A stretch of 8,216 bases of DNA from Gammaproteobacteria bacterium (GCA_028821035.1 JAPPHP010000356.1:1-8216); one strand, 5' to 3'; positions 1-6,687 are shown, numbered from the stretch's first letter. Notes: generated by a model not told the origin, from the sequence alone. Translations and numbers: made by a program.

Positions 1-602
1 CGGGCGGTCGTGCCGGATGGCGTCTCGGTCGGCGCGTCCGGCGCCACGGCCGCGCGCGTTTCCGGCAGCGCGCGCTGATCGATCCTTACCAGGTGTTCGG
101 GGGTCCGCAACAGGGCGTCGTCCCCTTCGAACAGCACCGTGACTTCGCAGTTTCCCGGCAGCAGGCCCGCATCGGGCGCCATGAAGGCCGGAGACAGGTC
201 GATCGATCCCATGGCCGCCAGCCAGTCGGCCACGAGCTGCCGGTCCACCAGGACGCAGGACACGGGCTGACCCCGGGTGATCGGACCGTGTGCGACGTGC
301 ATGGTCTCGATGTCCTGCGTGACGAACTCCTCGACCGCGAACGGCAGGGCCCGGGCGATCTGCGAAACGCTCCTCCCGGGCACGGTGCGGGAGAGACACA
401 GGACGCGCTCCACCGGCACCAGCGCGATCACCTCCGGCGCGGCGTCGCCCCAGGGGGCCTCGTGCCCGAGGTCGGCCAGCGTACCGGAGCCTTCCACGGC
501 GACGCCGCCGCCCTCCTCCCCCAGCAGCCACGCGCAGGGAGCGTCGAGGCCGTCGTCGGTCTCGTGCGGCGGGCCGGTCAGTCGTACGAAGAGGCGTGAC
601 AT
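1..602 (-). CDS. gspL: GspL, T2SS cytoplasmic/inner-membrane adaptor, N-terminal part (3' end outside window)
   Basis: This is the N-terminal 200 residues of GspL, the bitopic protein whose actin-like cytoplasmic domain binds the GspE ATPase and whose later membrane and periplasmic parts pair with GspM. The frame is open from the ATG at 602 to the left edge. Visible family features are the CAWLLGEEGG strand-turn near residues 23-32, VPVERVLCLS at 62-71, and RALPFAVEEF at 84-93, matching the LPY-LLEE-type motif of the family. The start lies 45 nt after the gspK stop. No strong ribosome binding site is seen and no other in-frame start fits. Residues about 178-200 are rich in Pro, Ala and Thr, which could be a linker or a divergent insert inside the cytoplasmic domain. 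The membrane segment is expected beyond the window. The assignment rests on the motifs plus its place directly after gspK. Confidence 0.9.
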   Translation of the reverse strand, partial: MSRLFVRLTGPPHETDDGLDAPCAWLLGEEGGGVAVEGSGTLADLGHEAPWGDAAPEVIALVPVERVLCLSRTVPGRSVSQIARALPFAVEEFVTQDIETMHVAHGPITRGQPVSCVLVDRQLVADWLAAMGSIDLSPAFMAPDAGLLPGNCEVTVLFEGDDALLRTPEHLVRIDQRALPETRAAVAPDAPTETPSGTTA

Positions 603-647
603 GGCCGTGCCTGGACCGCCAGCGTCACGAGTCCCGCGACCGGCGCG

Positions 648-1670
648 TCACCGGACGGCCGGCGCGTCGTCCGCGTAAGCGTCATCGTTCTCGCCGGCGG
701 GAGGATCAACCGGGCGGAAGTCCCGTCCGAAGTCCCGCGCCAGGAGACGCACCCTGCCGGTCGTCGGGTCCCGATGCAGCATGGAGGCGAGTGTCACCTG
801 CGTATCCTCGAGTTCGGCCCGTATGCGCACTTCGAAGTACTCGCTCATGACGGCGATGGCCGCGACGCTGTTGCCGAGCGCCGCATGCTGGGCCGTGGCT
901 TCGGCCACCTCCTGAAACTCGCGGTCGGATTCTATCAGCGTTTCGGCTTCCTCCTCGGAGAGCCCCGGGGCCAGGGAGCGGAGCACCTCGTAGCCTGCCG
1001 TGTTCACGTTGACGCGCAGGCCCGTCTCGGGAAGCCAGGCGACGTGCGGCCGGAGCGCGGCGTAATCGGCCGGCGTGACGTCCCGCACCGCCAGCAGTTC
1101 GCTCGTGCTCGCGGCCGGCTGGTTCGCGGCCCGATAGGCCGGGACCGACAGCAGGTAGGTCTCGTCCTCCGCCCCGGCCGCGTTGACGTCGGAGTCCGGA
1201 TCCACCCAGTCGACCCACGTGTCCGCGATGACCGGTTCGAGCTCGAGGTTGGCGACGAGCTGTTTCAGCCGCTCGACGTTGTCCGGGCCTCCCTTGCCGA
1301 TGACACCGTTGAGATTGAAGCGGGCGTTGAGGTCGACGATCGCGAGCACGATCTCGCCGTCCTCGATCTCGAAGGGCGGGCTCGGTTCGGCCCATGGCTC
1401 GAGCAGCGTGTCGGCCGCCCGGGTCTCTTCGTCGGACCAGTCCTCCGCCAGGAGCTGCCGCGCGAACGCCTCGGCGGCCAGGGCGTACTCCCGCGCCTGT
1501 CCGCCCCGCAGCAACTGCTCGGAGTGGGCGATCGTCAGGCCGTGGCGCGAGAGCATCTGGTAGGCCAGCGCGCTCGCCAGGGCCACGATCAGGAGTACGC
1601 TCACCAGGGCCACGCCGCGCGAGGGCGCGGCGCGGCGGAAACGCCGCACGGTGCGTTCAGGAGACGGCAT
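648..1670 (-). CDS. gspK: GspK, minor pseudopilin of the T2SS pseudopilus tip
   Basis: GspK is the large minor pseudopilin that caps the pseudopilus together with GspI and GspJ. The 340-residue protein has a basic leader (residues 1-19) ending in SRG, then the hydrophobic helix VALVSVLLIVALASALAY. The residue at +5 after the predicted cleavage is Ser rather than Glu, which is normal for GspK and marks it off from G, H, I and J. The core shows the family signatures WVDWVDPDSDVN (about 152-163), GAEDETYL, YRAANQPAASTSELLAV (179-195) and a helix-hairpin-helix-like RVNVNTAGYEVL (219-230). The ATG at 1670 is preceded by GAGGAG at 10-nt spacing and overlaps the gspJ end by 14 nt. An in-frame ATG at 1712 also has AGGAGG at 6-nt spacing and would add 14 residues, so the start is uncertain. 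The last 20 or so residues form an acidic tail. Confidence 0.95.
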   Translation of the reverse strand: MPSPERTVRRFRRAAPSRGVALVSVLLIVALASALAYQMLSRHGLTIAHSEQLLRGGQAREYALAAEAFARQLLAEDWSDEETRAADTLLEPWAEPSPPFEIEDGEIVLAIVDLNARFNLNGVIGKGGPDNVERLKQLVANLELEPVIADTWVDWVDPDSDVNAAGAEDETYLLSVPAYRAANQPAASTSELLAVRDVTPADYAALRPHVAWLPETGLRVNVNTAGYEVLRSLAPGLSEEEAETLIESDREFQEVAEATAQHAALGNSVAAIAVMSEYFEVRIRAELEDTQVTLASMLHRDPTTGRVRLLARDFGRDFRPVDPPAGENDDAYADDAPAVR

Positions 1671-2394
1671 CGATCGGCGTCTCCTCGAAGGCGCCGTCCC
1701 CGGCGTCTCCATCCTGGTCCTCCTCTTGCTCGCCTTCGTCGCCAGGCGCTTCGTCCTCCTCCCGCGGCACGCCGCTGAACGGCACCGCCCACAGCCGCTC
1801 TATCTCGCCGTAAGGCGCGACCGCGAGACGGACCTCGAAGGCGGCGAGCTCCCGTTCCGGATCGTCGGTGGACTCGCCGGCGAGGGGCCAGTAGGCGTGG
1901 CGGCGCCCCGAGACGTCGACAGCGGACACCTCCATCGCCTCGACCCCGTCGAGGAGCAACTGCGAGACGGGTTGGGTGTCCGCGCCGCGGTCGAGGACGG
2001 GCCAGAAGATGCGGTGGAGCAGCTCCCCTTCCAGCACGTAGGCCACCCGCTGCAGCTCCGATCGCCGGCGCTCGAGGGGGTTGGACCAGCCGCGGCGCGT
2101 GAAACGCATCAGGCCGACCTGGTTGACGTCGAGCGCGGGAACCGGATCGCCGAGCTCGTCGCGGACATGCCGGTGCGCGAGTTGCTGGATGTCGCGCCGC
2201 ATGACCTCGACGGCGCGCTGCACGTCGACGAGGCGATCCGCGCGCGCCCGGGTCCGTTCGTTGATGTCGACCATCTGCGTGAGGATCTGCGCCGACAGCA
2301 CGCCGATCACGGCGAAGACGCCGAGTGCGACGAGCATCTCGACGAGGGTGAAGCCGGCGGCCGGAGGTTTCCCTACGGAATGGCCCCTGAACAT
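1657..2394 (-). CDS. gspJ: GspJ, minor pseudopilin of the T2SS pseudopilus tip
   Basis: GspJ is a minor pseudopilin that joins GspI and GspK in the tip complex that starts pseudopilus assembly. The 245-residue protein has a 14-residue leader ending in AAG, then FTLVEMLVALGVFAVIGVL with Glu at +5 (E19), the signal for GspO/PilD prepilin peptidase. The body carries the family pattern GWSNPL (102-107), RSELQRVAYVLEG (111-123) and RIFWPVLDR (128-136). The ATG at 2394 shares one base with the gspI stop (TGATG), and there is only a weak ribosome binding site, so coupling to gspI is likely. Residues 211-245 form an extra acidic tail with 16 Asp/Glu and one Arg in 35 residues. Those codons also hold the Shine-Dalgarno-like sequences for gspK. 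The tail seems to extend past the usual pseudopilin fold; its role is unknown. Confidence 0.94.
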   Translation of the reverse strand: MFRGHSVGKPPAAGFTLVEMLVALGVFAVIGVLSAQILTQMVDINERTRARADRLVDVQRAVEVMRRDIQQLAHRHVRDELGDPVPALDVNQVGLMRFTRRGWSNPLERRRSELQRVAYVLEGELLHRIFWPVLDRGADTQPVSQLLLDGVEAMEVSAVDVSGRRHAYWPLAGESTDDPERELAAFEVRLAVAPYGEIERLWAVPFSGVPREEDEAPGDEGEQEEDQDGDAGDGAFEETPIDAVS

Positions 2395-2786
2395 CAGTAC
2401 TGCCCGATGAACGCGGTGACCTGGTCCACCGGGCCGAACTCGTCGCCATCCTCGAGGACGAACACCGTGTATTCCACCCGGCGCAGCCAGGGGTGGGACG
2501 TGGCGCTGACGGTGGCCACGACGGACCACTCCCGTCCGCCCAGCGTCACCCGGCGTCGCGTCGCCCCCGAAGCGAGCGGTGTGGCCTCCTCCCCGGCGGC
2601 ATGGCCCGCGAGCCGCGCGCGTTCGATCTCGTTCTCGGCGACCCAGCGCGCGAGAGTGCGCCGCTCCAGGACGGCGATCTGGCCGACGGTTTCGCTCCCG
2701 CGCAGGTACACCGTGGTCGCCACGGTGGCGATGACGACCAGCGCCACCATGAGTTCCATCAGCGTGAAGCCGCGGCCCCGGGTCAT
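2394..2786 (-). CDS. gspI: GspI, minor pseudopilin of the T2SS pseudopilus tip
   Basis: GspI is the minor pseudopilin thought to nucleate the I-J-K tip complex. The 130-residue product has a 6-residue leader (MTRGRG) followed by FTLMELMVALVVIATVATT with Glu at +5 (E11), so cleavage is expected between G6 and F7. The conserved segment ARWVAENEIERARL at 46-59 matches the A-WVAEN motif of the family, and the length is typical. The ATG at 2786 overlaps the gspH stop in an ATGA arrangement and is preceded by GGGGAGG at 7-nt spacing, the clearest ribosome binding site in the operon. A longer in-frame reading from 2849 exists, but it would give an atypical leader and lie deep inside gspH, so it was not chosen. 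The stop overlaps the gspJ start by one base. Confidence 0.94.
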   Translation of the reverse strand: MTRGRGFTLMELMVALVVIATVATTVYLRGSETVGQIAVLERRTLARWVAENEIERARLAGHAAGEEATPLASGATRRRVTLGGREWSVVATVSATSHPWLRRVEYTVFVLEDGDEFGPVDQVTAFIGQY

Positions 2787-3304
2787 GCGGCATCCTCCCC
2801 GGCCCGGTTCGCCACGGTGCGCTGAATGCCGTCGGAGTGCACGAGCCAAGGCGTGGACCCCCAGGCGGGAACGACCTCGATGGTGAACGGCGTCTGCTCT
2901 CCGCTCGCGAAGATGAGGATGTCCGGAAGTGCGCGGCGAGCGCGGCGGGGCGCGGGACCGGCGGGCAATTCGAGGGTTTCCGTGGCGGCCGAGAACGACA
3001 CCCCTTCCGGGGCGGTCCGCGGGCGGAAAGGTCCCTCTTCCGGACGCACCCAGTCGCCGGTCTCCGCTTCGAACGTGGCGAAGGCGTATTCGGCATCGTC
3101 GACGAAGAGGCCCATGCGGGTGTTGCGTATCGTCGCCTCGGTGCGGGCGAGTTCCACCAGCGCCGCGAGACGGACAGCCTCCGTCTGCAGGTTTCGCTCC
3201 CGGTCGGCCCCGACGAAGCTGAGCACCACGACCCCGGCGAGCACACCGACGATGCCGAGCACGACCAGCAGCTCGAGGAGCGTGAAACCGCGCGCCGCCT
3301 TCAT
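2783..3304 (-). CDS. gspH: GspH, minor pseudopilin
   Basis: GspH is a minor pseudopilin placed just below the I-J-K tip, linking it to the GspG fibre. The 173-residue product has a 6-residue leader MKAARG, then FTLLELLVVLGIVGVLAGVV with Glu at +5 (E11), predicted to be cut after G6. The C-terminal half carries PDILIFASGEQTPFTI at 127-142, matching the F-PSGE-TPF signature of the GspH/FimT family. An Arg-rich loop (RRARR, about 120-124) precedes it. The start follows gspG by 48 nt; only a weak ribosome binding site is visible, and the frame upstream has no ATG, GTG or TTG before the gspG stop region. The stop overlaps gspI by 4 nt. The family call rests on the prepilin signal, the SGE-TPF motif and the position between gspG and gspI. 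Confidence 0.93.
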   Translation of the reverse strand: MKAARGFTLLELLVVLGIVGVLAGVVVLSFVGADRERNLQTEAVRLAALVELARTEATIRNTRMGLFVDDAEYAFATFEAETGDWVRPEEGPFRPRTAPEGVSFSAATETLELPAGPAPRRARRALPDILIFASGEQTPFTIEVVPAWGSTPWLVHSDGIQRTVANRAGEDAA

Positions 3305-3352
3305 GCCGGATGCGGCCCCGCGCAGGTCGAAGCGCCGCGTCGCCCGGGCGCG

Positions 3353-3796
3353 TTACAGGTCGCGGTAATGGATGTCGGCCCCGCTGCCCTCCCCGCCGTC
3401 CACGCCGTCGGCGCCGAGAGAGTACAGCTCGAAGCCCCGGTCGACGTTGACGTAGACGTAGGGGTTGCCCCAGGGGTCGGTGGGGAGCCGCTTCGCATAT
3501 CCCTCCGGGCTGTAGTTGCGCGGCTCCGGGAAGCCGCCGGGTTTCGAGACGAGCGCCTCGAGGCCCTGTTCCGTGGACGGATAGTGGGCGTTGTCCAGGC
3601 GGTACATGTCGAGGGTCACGCCGATGCTGCGCAGGTCCGTCTCGGCGGCGGTGCGCCGGGCCTGGTCGCCCCGGCCGATGATGTTCGGCACGAACAGCGC
3701 GCCGATGATGCCGATGATGACGATCACCACCATGATCTCGATGAGCGTGAAACCCCGGGAGGTCGTCGTGGGCGAACCCTGTATTCCGGTGTTCAT
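3353..3796 (-). CDS. gspG: GspG, major pseudopilin
   Basis: GspG is the main subunit of the T2SS pseudopilus. The 147-residue precursor has a 15-residue leader ending in SRG, then FTLIEIMVVIVIIGIIGALFVPNI with Glu at +5 (E20), so the mature protein would be 132 residues. Conserved features include DLRSIGVTLDMYRLDNAHYP (54-73), STEQGLEALV (74-83) and LPTDPWGNPYVY (104-115). The C-terminal loop LGADGVDGGEGSGADI (127-142) contains the calcium-binding acidic residues typical of major pseudopilins. The ATG at 3796 lies 4 nt after the gspF stop. A TTG at 3811 in the same frame would add five residues and overlap gspF, but the ATG gives the more usual leader. No clear Shine-Dalgarno sequence precedes either, so translation probably depends on ribosomes finishing gspF. 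Confidence 0.97.
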   Translation of the reverse strand: MNTGIQGSPTTTSRGFTLIEIMVVIVIIGIIGALFVPNIIGRGDQARRTAAETDLRSIGVTLDMYRLDNAHYPSTEQGLEALVSKPGGFPEPRNYSPEGYAKRLPTDPWGNPYVYVNVDRGFELYSLGADGVDGGEGSGADIHYRDL

Positions 3797-3800
3797 CTGT

Positions 3801-5012
3801 TCAGGCCACAAGCTGGTTCATGCTGAGGATGGGCAACAGTATCGCCAATACGACGACGATGACCAGCACTCCCATGAACAGCATCATCATCGGCTCGAAG
3901 AGGCGCACGAGGGTCGTCACCAGGCGTTCGAGTTCCTGCTGCTGGTACTGCGCCACCTTGCGCAGCATCGTGTCGAGTTCGCCGCTCGCCTCGCCGCTTC
4001 CGATCATGTGCAGGAACATGGGCGGGAAGTGCCCGGCCGACTCCAGGGCCACCTTGAGGCTCGCCCCCTCACTGACGCGGGCGGTCGCCTGGTCCAGGCG
4101 CGCCTTCAGCCACTGGTTCGTCACCACCTCCCCGGCGATGCGCATCGCGTCGACCAGCGGCACGCCGCTCGACGTGAGGATCGACAGCGTGCTCGCGTAG
4201 CGGCTCGCGTTCCCGCCCCGGACGATGCGTCCGGCGACGGGCACGGCGAGCTTGCGCCGGTCCCAGGCGGACCGGATGCGGGGCTGGGCCAGCACTCTGC
4301 GCAGGCCGATCACGAACAGTCCGACGCCGACCGCGAGGAGCCACAGCCAGGTCTGCAGGAACTCCGAGATCGCGATCATCACCTGGGTGAGGACGGGCAG
4401 TTGCTCGCCGGTGTCGTCGAAGACCCGGACGATGTCCGGCACGACGTAGATGAGCAGCGCGCCAACGATGAGCAGCGCGAACACCAGCAGGAGCGCCGGG
4501 TAGAAAAGCGCCATCTCGACGTTGCGGCGCGATTCGAAGCGGGCCTCGATGTAGTCCGCCAGGTTCTCGAGCACCACGTCGAGGAATCCCGACTGCTCTC
4601 CGGCGGCGACGGTCGAGCGGTACATGTCCGGAAAGGTCGACGGGAACTCGCCGAGGGCCGCCGCGAGCGGGTAGCCCTCGCGCACGCGGCCGCGCACGGC
4701 CATGATCATCGCCCCGGCCCGCCGCTTCTCGGTCTGCTGGGCCACGGCGTTGAGCGCCTCCTCGATGGGGAGCGCGGCGCCGACGAGGGTGGCCATCTGC
4801 CGGGTGAAGAGCGCGAGTTCGAGGAGCGACATGCCGCGCCCGAACGACCACCTGAGCGTCCCGCCCGAGCGCTCCACCGTTTGGTCCACCGACAGCGGCG
4901 TCAGACCTTCCTCGCGCAGCGCCTGGCGCACCTGCCGCCGGCTGTCTCCCTCCCGCACACCGCGCCGGCGGCGTCCGCGTTCGTCGAGGGCGACGAACTC
5001 GAATGCGGCCAA
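3801..5012 (-). CDS. gspF: GspF, T2SS inner-membrane platform protein
   Basis: GspF is the polytopic inner-membrane core of the T2SS platform, working with GspE and GspL during pseudopilus assembly. The 403-residue length is typical. The N-terminus AAFEFVALDERGRRRRG followed by GDSRRQVRQALREEGLTPL (22-40) matches the family. Two related cytoplasmic T2SSF domains follow: about 66-165, with FTRQMATLVGAALPIEEAL, and about 270-370, with YASTLSILTSSGVPLVDAM and GEASGELDTML. Three hydrophobic segments lie at about 168-190, 219-240 and 373-396. The start is a TTG at 5012, chosen because it yields the family's usual first residues and has GGAG at 7-nt spacing. It begins 1 nt after the gspE stop. The next gene, gspG, starts 4 nt downstream. 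Confidence 0.97.
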   Translation of the reverse strand: MAAFEFVALDERGRRRRGVREGDSRRQVRQALREEGLTPLSVDQTVERSGGTLRWSFGRGMSLLELALFTRQMATLVGAALPIEEALNAVAQQTEKRRAGAMIMAVRGRVREGYPLAAALGEFPSTFPDMYRSTVAAGEQSGFLDVVLENLADYIEARFESRRNVEMALFYPALLLVFALLIVGALLIYVVPDIVRVFDDTGEQLPVLTQVMIAISEFLQTWLWLLAVGVGLFVIGLRRVLAQPRIRSAWDRRKLAVPVAGRIVRGGNASRYASTLSILTSSGVPLVDAMRIAGEVVTNQWLKARLDQATARVSEGASLKVALESAGHFPPMFLHMIGSGEASGELDTMLRKVAQYQQQELERLVTTLVRLFEPMMMLFMGVLVIVVVLAILLPILSMNQLVA

Positions 5013-5013
5013 G

Positions 5014-6534
5014 TCAGTGCTCCGGGAGGGTCGCCTGATCCTCGAGGGTCACGCGCAGCACCTCCTGCACCGTCGTCAGCCCCTGGAGCACCTTCGCCCG
5101 GCCGTCCTCCCGCATGCCCGGAAAGCGTGTGCGCGCATACTGCGTCAGCGCCTGCTCGGAAGCGCGGTCATGGATCAGCTCGCGCATCCGGTCGTCGAGG
5201 ACGACGAGTTCGTAGATGCCCGTGCGGCCGCGGAACCCGGACCGGCCGCAGGCCTCGCAGCCGACGGCGCGATGCAGCGCCGAGGCGTCGGGGTCGCCCA
5301 GGAAGCGCCGTTCGAAGGCGTCCGGTTCCGCCTCGACCTTGCACTCCTCGCACAGCTTGCGCACGAGCCTTTGTGCCAGCACGCCGACCAGGCTCGAAGC
5401 CACGAGGAAAGGTTCCACCCCCTGGTCAACGAGGCGCACGACGGCGCCGATGGCCGTGTTCGTGTGCAGCGTCGACATGACCAGGTGTCCGGTCAGGCTT
5501 GCCTGGATGGCGATCTCGGCGGTCTCGAGGTCGCGGATCTCTCCCACCATGACCACGTCGGGGTCCTGGCGCAGGATGGCGCGGAGCCCGCGGGCGAACG
5601 TCATGTCGGCCTTCTCGTTCACCTGCGTCTGGCCGATGCCGTTCAGGTTGTACTCGATCGGGTTCTCGATGGTGAGGATGTTCATGGTGCGCGTGCTGAG
5701 TTCGGTCAACGACGCGTAGAGCGTGGTGGTCTTGCCGGAGCCCGTCGGCCCCGTGACGAGGAAGATCCCGTGGGGCCGGTGCAGCACTTCCCGCAGGCGC
5801 TCGAGCACGTCGGTCCGCATGCCGAGGTTCGGCAGCGTCAAGCGGCCGGCCTGCTTGTCGAGCAGCCGCAGCACCACCCGTTCGCCGTGTGCCGAGGGCA
5901 GCGTGGACACCCGCACGTCCACCTCGCGCCCGCCGATCCTGAGCGCGATGCGGCCGTCCTGCGGCACGCGCTTCTCGGCGATGTCGAGCTTGGCCATGAC
6001 CTTGATGCGCGACACGAGGAGCGACGCGACCGCGCGTTTCGGACGTACGGCCTCGCGGAGTACGCCGTCGACGCGGAACCGCACGACGAGGTCGCGCTCG
6101 AAGGTCTCGATGTGGATGTCCGAGGCGTCCTCGCGGATCGCTTCGGCGAGGAGCGCGTTGATCAGACGAATGATCGGGGCGTCGTCCTCCTGTTCCAGGA
6201 GGTCCTCGGTCTCCGGAACCGAGTCCGCGAGGCGCGCGAGATCGAGGTCGTCGCCGAGCCCCTCGACCATCTCCTTCGTCTCCAGGCTGTCCCCCGAGTA
6301 GATCTCCGCCAGGCGCGCCTCGAAGCGCTCATCGCCGATGACGTCCAGCGTCAGGCGGCACCCCGCGAAACGACGCGCTTCCGCCAGGGTCGTGAGCGAC
6401 GGGACCTGGCGGCACACGAGGGGCACGCTCCCGTCCCCGGCCGGGGGCGAACCGTCGAACGCCACGCCGAACCGCCGGGCGAACGCGAACGGGAGACGCG
6501 CGAAAAGGGCTTCGTCGGTAGCGTAGTCGGCCAT
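5014..6534 (-). CDS. gspE: GspE, T2SS assembly ATPase
   Basis: GspE is the cytoplasmic hexameric ATPase that drives pseudopilus assembly, held at the membrane by GspL and GspF. The 506-residue protein has a GspL-binding N-terminal region (about 1-110), then EDASDIHIE (135-143) and RFRVDGVLRE (152-161). The C-terminal ATPase domain has Walker A GPTGSGKTT (262-270), the Walker B region DPDVVMVGEIRD (324-335) and the His box LTGHLVMSTLHTN (347-359). A zinc-binding tetracysteine element is present: CEEC (C395, C398) and CEAC (C426, C429), followed by GFRGRTGIYELV. The tetracysteine places it with secretion ATPases of the GspE/PilB group, and the company of GspF-L settles it as GspE. The ATG at 6534 is the only good start, and a promoter lies about 30 nt upstream. 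It is the first gene of the operon; gspC and gspD are not in front. Confidence 0.98.
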   Translation of the reverse strand: MADYATDEALFARLPFAFARRFGVAFDGSPPAGDGSVPLVCRQVPSLTTLAEARRFAGCRLTLDVIGDERFEARLAEIYSGDSLETKEMVEGLGDDLDLARLADSVPETEDLLEQEDDAPIIRLINALLAEAIREDASDIHIETFERDLVVRFRVDGVLREAVRPKRAVASLLVSRIKVMAKLDIAEKRVPQDGRIALRIGGREVDVRVSTLPSAHGERVVLRLLDKQAGRLTLPNLGMRTDVLERLREVLHRPHGIFLVTGPTGSGKTTTLYASLTELSTRTMNILTIENPIEYNLNGIGQTQVNEKADMTFARGLRAILRQDPDVVMVGEIRDLETAEIAIQASLTGHLVMSTLHTNTAIGAVVRLVDQGVEPFLVASSLVGVLAQRLVRKLCEECKVEAEPDAFERRFLGDPDASALHRAVGCEACGRSGFRGRTGIYELVVLDDRMRELIHDRASEQALTQYARTRFPGMREDGRAKVLQGLTTVQEVLRVTLEDQATLPEH

Positions 6535-6561
6535 CGTGCGGGGTCCGTGCCGGGCAGCGCG

Positions 6562-6570
6562 ATCATAGCA
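6562..6570 (-). promoter_or_regulatory. Extended -10 promoter for the gsp operon
   Basis: Read on the minus strand this is TGCTATGAT: a TATGAT hexamer (one mismatch to TATAAT) with the TG of an extended -10 element one base upstream. Initiation would fall near 6555, giving a leader of about 20 nt before the gspE ATG at 6534. At ideal 17-nt spacing there is no good -35. TTCACA (minus strand, 6593-6588) matches five of six -35 bases but at 20-nt spacing. Extended -10 promoters can work with a poor -35. The call is from sequence pattern only. Confidence 0.45.
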
Positions 6571-6616
6571 GTCGGGCCGGTGGATCGTGTGAAGGAACGT
6601 TCAGCGCCACAGCGAT

Positions 6617-6631
6617 TGCGAATCGTTCGCA
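6617..6631. promoter_or_regulatory. Probable Fur box upstream of the TonB-dependent receptor
   Basis: The sequence TGCGAATCGTTCGCA contains a perfect 6-bp inverted repeat (TGCGAA / TTCGCA) around TCG. Aligned to the 7-1-7 Fur model TGATAAT-N-ATTATCA it matches 9 of 14 arm positions, in one of the more AT-rich patches of a GC-rich window. It sits 57 bp before the start of an iron-type TonB-dependent receptor, where Fur sites usually lie. A weak promoter could overlap it (TTGCGA at 6616-6621, TAGTTT at 6639-6644), so bound Fur would block the receptor promoter. Another dimeric regulator cannot be excluded. Confidence 0.5.
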
Positions 6632-6687
6632 TTTACGTTAGTTTCCGCAACGGTCGGCTCGCGGGCCGTGAAACAGGGAAGCCATTC

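Noticed and set aside
93..599. A 168-codon open frame on the plus strand at the left edge
   Set aside because: The opposite strand reads continuously as the N-terminus of GspL, directly following gspK; the plus-strand product is low-complexity Arg/Gly/His-rich.
603..647. Possible terminator or promoter in the gspK-gspL gap
   Set aside because: The 45-nt gap has no stem followed by a T-run on the minus strand and no -10-like hexamer; it appears to be a simple spacer.
640..668. Ten-base direct repeat CCGGCGCGTC (640-649 and 659-668) at the gspK stop
   Set aside because: It is short and made of common GC-rich words in this genome; one copy is coding and there is no further unit, so chance is the best explanation.
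2394..2849. Longer version of gspI starting at 2849
   Set aside because: It would overlap gspH by 67 nt and give a 27-residue leader, while the ATG at 2786 has a strong ribosome binding site, an ATGA overlap and the usual six-residue leader.
1651..2886. A 411-codon open frame on the plus strand opposite gspJ and gspI
   Set aside because: It is antisense to two minor pseudopilins whose prepilin signals are unmistakable; no recognisable motif or start context was seen.
3591..5480. A 629-codon open frame on the plus strand opposite gspF/gspG and the end of gspE
   Set aside because: It is antisense to three strongly recognised genes. High GC makes stop codons rare on the opposite strand, and the product is a His/Arg/Ala-rich sequence with no family motif.
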